Positions 3,813 through 6,997 of a stretch of DNA of 6,997 nt are shown in pieces. The stretch lies in contig CAMAMZ010000110.1 of NCBI GenBank assembly GCA_945837185.1, forward strand, positions 1 through 6,997. Direction: 5' to 3'. Source of the stretch: an uncultured Bacteroidales bacterium. GTDB taxonomy: Bacteria > Bacteroidota > Bacteroidia > Bacteroidales > Bacteroidaceae. Below the pieces are notes generated by a model. That model had not been told where the DNA came from and ran no database searches. It saw nothing but the letters and a program-made list of their open reading frames with translations. The position numbers were made by a program, and so were the translations under genes. Positions within the stretch are counted from its first letter, which is position 1. Each line of letters begins with the position of its first letter.

Positions 3813-5741
3813 CTATTCAGGTTTTATGTCTTGCAACCACAAATCGGCAGCTGCATCGCTCGGCATGCGCCAATCGCCACGTGGACTCAAACTAACACTT
3901 CCCACCTTCGGCCCATCGGGCAGACAAGAACGTTTGAATTGTTGCTGGAAGAAACGTCGGCAGAATATGCGCAACCAATGCTTGATAACTCCTTCGGCAT
4001 AGGTACCCTCAAAAGCCTTGCAAGCCAAAAGGAAGATTTTCGAAGGACGGAAACCATAACGGAGGAAATAATAAAGGAAGAAATCGTGCAGGATATACGG
4101 CCCCACCAAGTCTTCCGTCTTCTGTTTGATGTTGCCCTCTTCATCAGCAGGAATCAGTTCCGGACTGATAGGCGTATCGATAATATCGCGCAAGGTGGCG
4201 GCAGACGTCTCATCGACCGTAGTAGCCACATAGCCTACCAGATAGGTTATCAAGGTTTTGGGAATGCTACAGTTGACGGCATACATACTCATGTGGTCGC
4301 CATTATACGTGCACCATCCCAAGGCCAGTTCCGAGAGGTCGCCCGTGCCTATCACGAGTCCACCCACTTGGTTGGCAATATCCATCAGCAACTGTGTGCG
4401 TTCTCTGGCCTGCGCATTTTCGTACGTCACATCGTGCACGGTAATGTCATGCCCTATATCTTCAAAATGCTGGCGCACACTCTTGGCTATATTCACTTCC
4501 CGTAGCGTAATACCCAAACTGTTCATCAAGTCAACCGCATTGTGATACGTACGGTCGGTTGTTCCAAATCCAGGCATCGTGACACCAATGATACCTTTAC
4601 GATCGTAGCCCAAACGGTCATAGGTCTTCACACACACCAGGAGCGCCAAGGTGGAATCGAGTCCTCCACTCACACCCACCACCACTTTATTGCAATGTGT
4701 GTGCACCAAACGCTTGGCCAATCCCATCGTTTGGATGTGGAAGATTTCCTCACAACTGGCTTCCATATCCTCTGAAGCAGGAATAAAAGGAGTGGCGTTT
4801 ATGGTGCGTTCCAGCACAAAGTCGCGGGGTGTTACCGAATGAGCCTGTATGAGGTTCACCGGCTCGTTAATCATTCGCTTCTGGGCGTTGACAAAGGTAG
4901 TGTTGGAACGTCTCTCCGAACGAAGCTTCTCCACATCAATCTGCGCCACCATCATCTGTTTGGTGAGCGAGAAACGGTCGCCTTCGCAAAGCAGATGTCC
5001 GTTTTCATAAATCATGGCATTTCCACCATATACCACATCCTGCGTGCTCTCTCCAAACCCTGCGCTGGCATAAATATAGCCCGATAGGGTGCGCGCGCTC
5101 TGTTGTGAGAGGAGCTGGCAGAGATAGGCATGCTTGCCAATGAGCTCATCGCTGGCCGAAAGGTTGAAGATAAGGTCGGCACCTGCCAGTACGAGATGGT
5201 TGCTGGGAGGTGTGGGAGCCCACAGGTCTTCACAGATTTCTATGCCGAATTTCACGCCATCGCTTGTCATGAACACTTGTGGGTTTGAAGACACCTTGAT
5301 GGTATTACCGGCAAACCGAATCTCCGTATCGCGCAGCTCTTGCGATGAGGCAAACCATCGTTTCTCATAAAACTCGCTGTAGTTGGGCAGATATTCCTTG
5401 GGCACAATACCTAATATTTGTCCTTTCTGTATCACCACAGCACAGTTCAGCAGTAAGTCGCCAACAGCCACGGGCAGCCCCACAATGGAAATGATGTCGA
5501 GCTGACGGGTGAAGTCGAGCAGTAAGAGCACAGCACTTTCCGAGGCCTCCAAGAGCAATTGCTGCCGGAAGAGGTCCTGACAGCTGTAGCCTGTTATGCA
5601 CAACTCCGGGAAAACGATGATTTCAACGCCCTTGCCCTCGGCAAGGACAATCTGTTCCTCTATCTGCTCAACATTATATTTGCAGTCGGCAACCTTCACA
5701 GCAGGCACAGCTGCCGCAACCTTGATGAATCCATGTTCCAT
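3813..5741 (-). CDS. nadE: Glutamine-dependent NAD+ synthetase
   Basis: This cytoplasmic enzyme makes NAD+ from nicotinic acid adenine dinucleotide using ATP and ammonia drawn from glutamine, the last step of NAD synthesis. The 642-residue length is usual for the two-domain form. The N-terminal half is a nitrilase-type glutaminase with the complete triad: Glu46 in FPELCITGYS, Lys115 in PKEYLPNYSEFYEKRW, and Cys170 in GIEICEDLWAP. The C-terminal half is the synthetase, with the ATP pyrophosphatase loop VGVSGGLDST (355-364), the TMPGFGTT segment (388-395), GTGDLSELALGW (465-476) and the conserved tail GSVSLSPRGDWRMPSDA. The ATG at 5741 gives the family-like start. It lies 13 bp after the DUF2027-Smr gene and probably shares its transcript. 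No truncation or missing residue is seen. Confidence 0.97.
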   Translation of the reverse strand: MEHGFIKVAAAVPAVKVADCKYNVEQIEEQIVLAEGKGVEIIVFPELCITGYSCQDLFRQQLLLEASESAVLLLLDFTRQLDIISIVGLPVAVGDLLLNCAVVIQKGQILGIVPKEYLPNYSEFYEKRWFASSQELRDTEIRFAGNTIKVSSNPQVFMTSDGVKFGIEICEDLWAPTPPSNHLVLAGADLIFNLSASDELIGKHAYLCQLLSQQSARTLSGYIYASAGFGESTQDVVYGGNAMIYENGHLLCEGDRFSLTKQMMVAQIDVEKLRSERRSNTTFVNAQKRMINEPVNLIQAHSVTPRDFVLERTINATPFIPASEDMEASCEEIFHIQTMGLAKRLVHTHCNKVVVGVSGGLDSTLALLVCVKTYDRLGYDRKGIIGVTMPGFGTTDRTYHNAVDLMNSLGITLREVNIAKSVRQHFEDIGHDITVHDVTYENAQARERTQLLMDIANQVGGLVIGTGDLSELALGWCTYNGDHMSMYAVNCSIPKTLITYLVGYVATTVDETSAATLRDIIDTPISPELIPADEEGNIKQKTEDLVGPYILHDFFLYYFLRYGFRPSKIFLLACKAFEGTYAEGVIKHWLRIFCRRFFQQQFKRSCLPDGPKVGSVSLSPRGDWRMPSDAAADLWLQDIKPE

Positions 5742-5754
5742 AACAGTAAACGAT

Positions 5755-6942
5755 TTATTTGATGGTTACTTGTGTTGCTCCATAGCCATACTCTTGGAAA
5801 GAAGCATCCTGATAGGTGCAACGCTTATATTGATAGTTAAGGGCTTTTATAAGAGCCTGGCGCAAGATGCCATCGCCCTTGCCGTGAATGAATACTATCT
5901 TCTGCCCTTTTTTGCTCTTATAGGCTTCCATCGTTTCCTTAAACTTGTCGAGCTGATAGTGCAGGATATCGGCATGCGACATGCCGGCTGTGGTGTCGAG
6001 CAGGGCGTTGGCATGCAAGTCAACAACCACTTCCTGACCGGCATGCTTGGCAGCAAACGGATTACCTTTCTTCCCATTGTCGTATCGACGCTGGTAGTCG
6101 TTGCCATCAGCTTGTGCAGGAGCTTGTGGCTCGGCATGATCAGCACGCTTGGCAAACTGCTGCTTCAAGGTCTGCACATCCTGACTAATTGACCTTGCCA
6201 CAACATCGTTCTCTACCAAGGTGTAGAGCAAAGCCGGATGATGGAAGAAAGGCGTGTCACGGAAGGTGTGCAACTTGTAGAACTTCACAGGGTCTAAACG
6301 GAACTGCACATCGACAACAGGCTTCATCAAGAACGATTTGTCGCGTTTGTAGGCTGTCAACTGGAAACCAATCTTCAGCATGTTGTTCAAATCCTCTCTA
6401 CCTATTTCTTCAAGGAAGAGTTGGGTATTGGGCTCCACCTCGCCATCGGCATGCAAGGTCCAGGCTGTATTCTCTGCTGTCGTATACAGGAAATGGATGT
6501 AATAGTTGCTGTCGTTCACCACATAAACCTCGAAGCGCGTTGTGGTCATCTCTTTGGGTGTAAGGGGCACGAAAGCCAAATAGCAGGAAAGCTGGTTGCC
6601 TCCTTTGCGCTCTTCAACCGGGGCCTTGAAGGTCACTTCACGGTTAATATCCACCAACTCATCGGCAGGTGATACCGTCTCCTCTTCATCCAGTCCTTCG
6701 GCCATCATCGCCTTGATACTTTTGCTTTCCGCAACAGACTCACCACCTTGTTTCATCTTCGCAGAAACCACCTTCGTTGTACTGTAGTCGTTACTGCTGC
6801 CTACCAATACCACATCATGAATTGAAGTGGGAATCTGGAAACCGTCAGCATCTTCTACCAACACGATATCTTTGCCTTTGAATCCTGCAATAGTGCCACC
6901 ACCTGTAGAACTCAGAAAATTCACTTTATCGCCTATTTTCAT
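5755..6942 (-). CDS. DUF2027 and Smr domain protein
   Basis: This 395-residue protein combines a Bacteroidetes-specific N-terminal part with a C-terminal Smr domain. Residues 1-50 (MKIGDKVNFLSSTGGGTIAG onward) look like a small beta-barrel. After an acidic linker (about 65-100), residues 110-255 form a beta-rich core that I assign from memory to DUF2027. A Gln/Ala-rich linker (about 265-300) leads to the Smr domain, with VVDLHA (306-311) and FIHGKGDGILR (351-361), the two signature motifs. Smr domains occur in MutS2 and related proteins and are known as nucleases, with some acting on mRNA in stalled-ribosome rescue. The MutS-type ATPase is absent here, so this is not MutS2. No Shine-Dalgarno or promoter lies in the 55 bp available upstream. 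It is followed by nadE in what looks like one operon. Confidence 0.88.
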   Translation of the reverse strand: MKIGDKVNFLSSTGGGTIAGFKGKDIVLVEDADGFQIPTSIHDVVLVGSSNDYSTTKVVSAKMKQGGESVAESKSIKAMMAEGLDEEETVSPADELVDINREVTFKAPVEERKGGNQLSCYLAFVPLTPKEMTTTRFEVYVVNDSNYYIHFLYTTAENTAWTLHADGEVEPNTQLFLEEIGREDLNNMLKIGFQLTAYKRDKSFLMKPVVDVQFRLDPVKFYKLHTFRDTPFFHHPALLYTLVENDVVARSISQDVQTLKQQFAKRADHAEPQAPAQADGNDYQRRYDNGKKGNPFAAKHAGQEVVVDLHANALLDTTAGMSHADILHYQLDKFKETMEAYKSKKGQKIVFIHGKGDGILRQALIKALNYQYKRCTYQDASFQEYGYGATQVTIK

Positions 6943-6997
6943 TGTTGTAGTATTTTGAAGGGTTGTTATATTTCGTAGGGTTGCTTATTTCGTAGGG
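6943..6997 (-). repeat. 17-18-bp tandem repeat before the Smr gene
   Basis: Read on the minus strand, CCCTACGAAATA occurs at 6997-6986 and 6980-6969. A degenerate third copy, CCCTTCAAAATA (6962-6951), ends a few bases before the ATG of the DUF2027-Smr gene. The spacing is 17 and 18 bp. The array reaches the window edge and may be longer. It fills the visible upstream region and would lie in the leader or promoter of the operon. Confidence 0.6.

Noticed and set aside
3792..4505. 237-residue plus-strand open frame
   Set aside because: It lies antisense to nadE, whose catalytic motifs are all intact, and its translation has no recognisable features; it is a shadow frame.
5596..6192. 198-residue plus-strand open frame
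   Set aside because: It is antisense to the start of nadE and the Smr domain and shows no family resemblance or promoter.

Overview
The window looks like a chromosomal segment from the Bacteroidales, most likely a Prevotella-type organism. Its protein families (a 642-residue glutamine-dependent NAD synthetase, a DUF2027-Smr fusion, a DUF4738-like lipoprotein and a methyltransferase of the type known from Bacteroides) are typical of that order. Three intergenic regions carry close matches to the Bacteroidetes promoter (TTTG at -33, TAnnTTTG at -7), and the genes lack clear Shine-Dalgarno sequences. No mobile element, rRNA, tRNA or CRISPR array was seen.

Layout, left to right. Positions 1-304 hold no supportable gene, but contain a 22-bp phased repeat array and a small terminator-like hairpin. 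The minus-strand pair rmlC (1148-1696) and a lipoprotein gene (305-1129) follow. rmlC and kdsB (1839-2579, plus strand) diverge from a compact 142-bp region with back-to-back promoters. Both make envelope-sugar precursors: dTDP-rhamnose for RmlC and CMP-Kdo for KdsB. kdsB converges on a minus-strand SAM-dependent methyltransferase (2625-3446), and a repeated quasi-palindrome lies between their ends. A 366-bp gap separates the methyltransferase from a minus-strand pair transcribed towards it: a DUF2027-Smr protein (5755-6942) and nadE (3813-5741), 13 bp apart and probably one operon.

The most interesting part is the 366-bp gap at 3447-3812. A near-consensus promoter predicts a methyltransferase transcript with a leader of about 180 nt, against about 20 nt for rmlC and kdsB. 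The leader contains a 66-nt domain closed by a perfect 9-bp helix with two short inner hairpins, then a 9-bp hairpin followed by six U residues. A separate 11-bp perfect complementarity pairs the start of the leader with the methyltransferase start codon. Two tiny ORFs are linked to each other and to the methyltransferase by ATGA overlaps. Together this resembles a cis-regulatory RNA (riboswitch or attenuator) that I cannot assign to a known class from memory. Upstream of that promoter, directly after nadE, sit three tandem 11-bp units plus an inverted copy.
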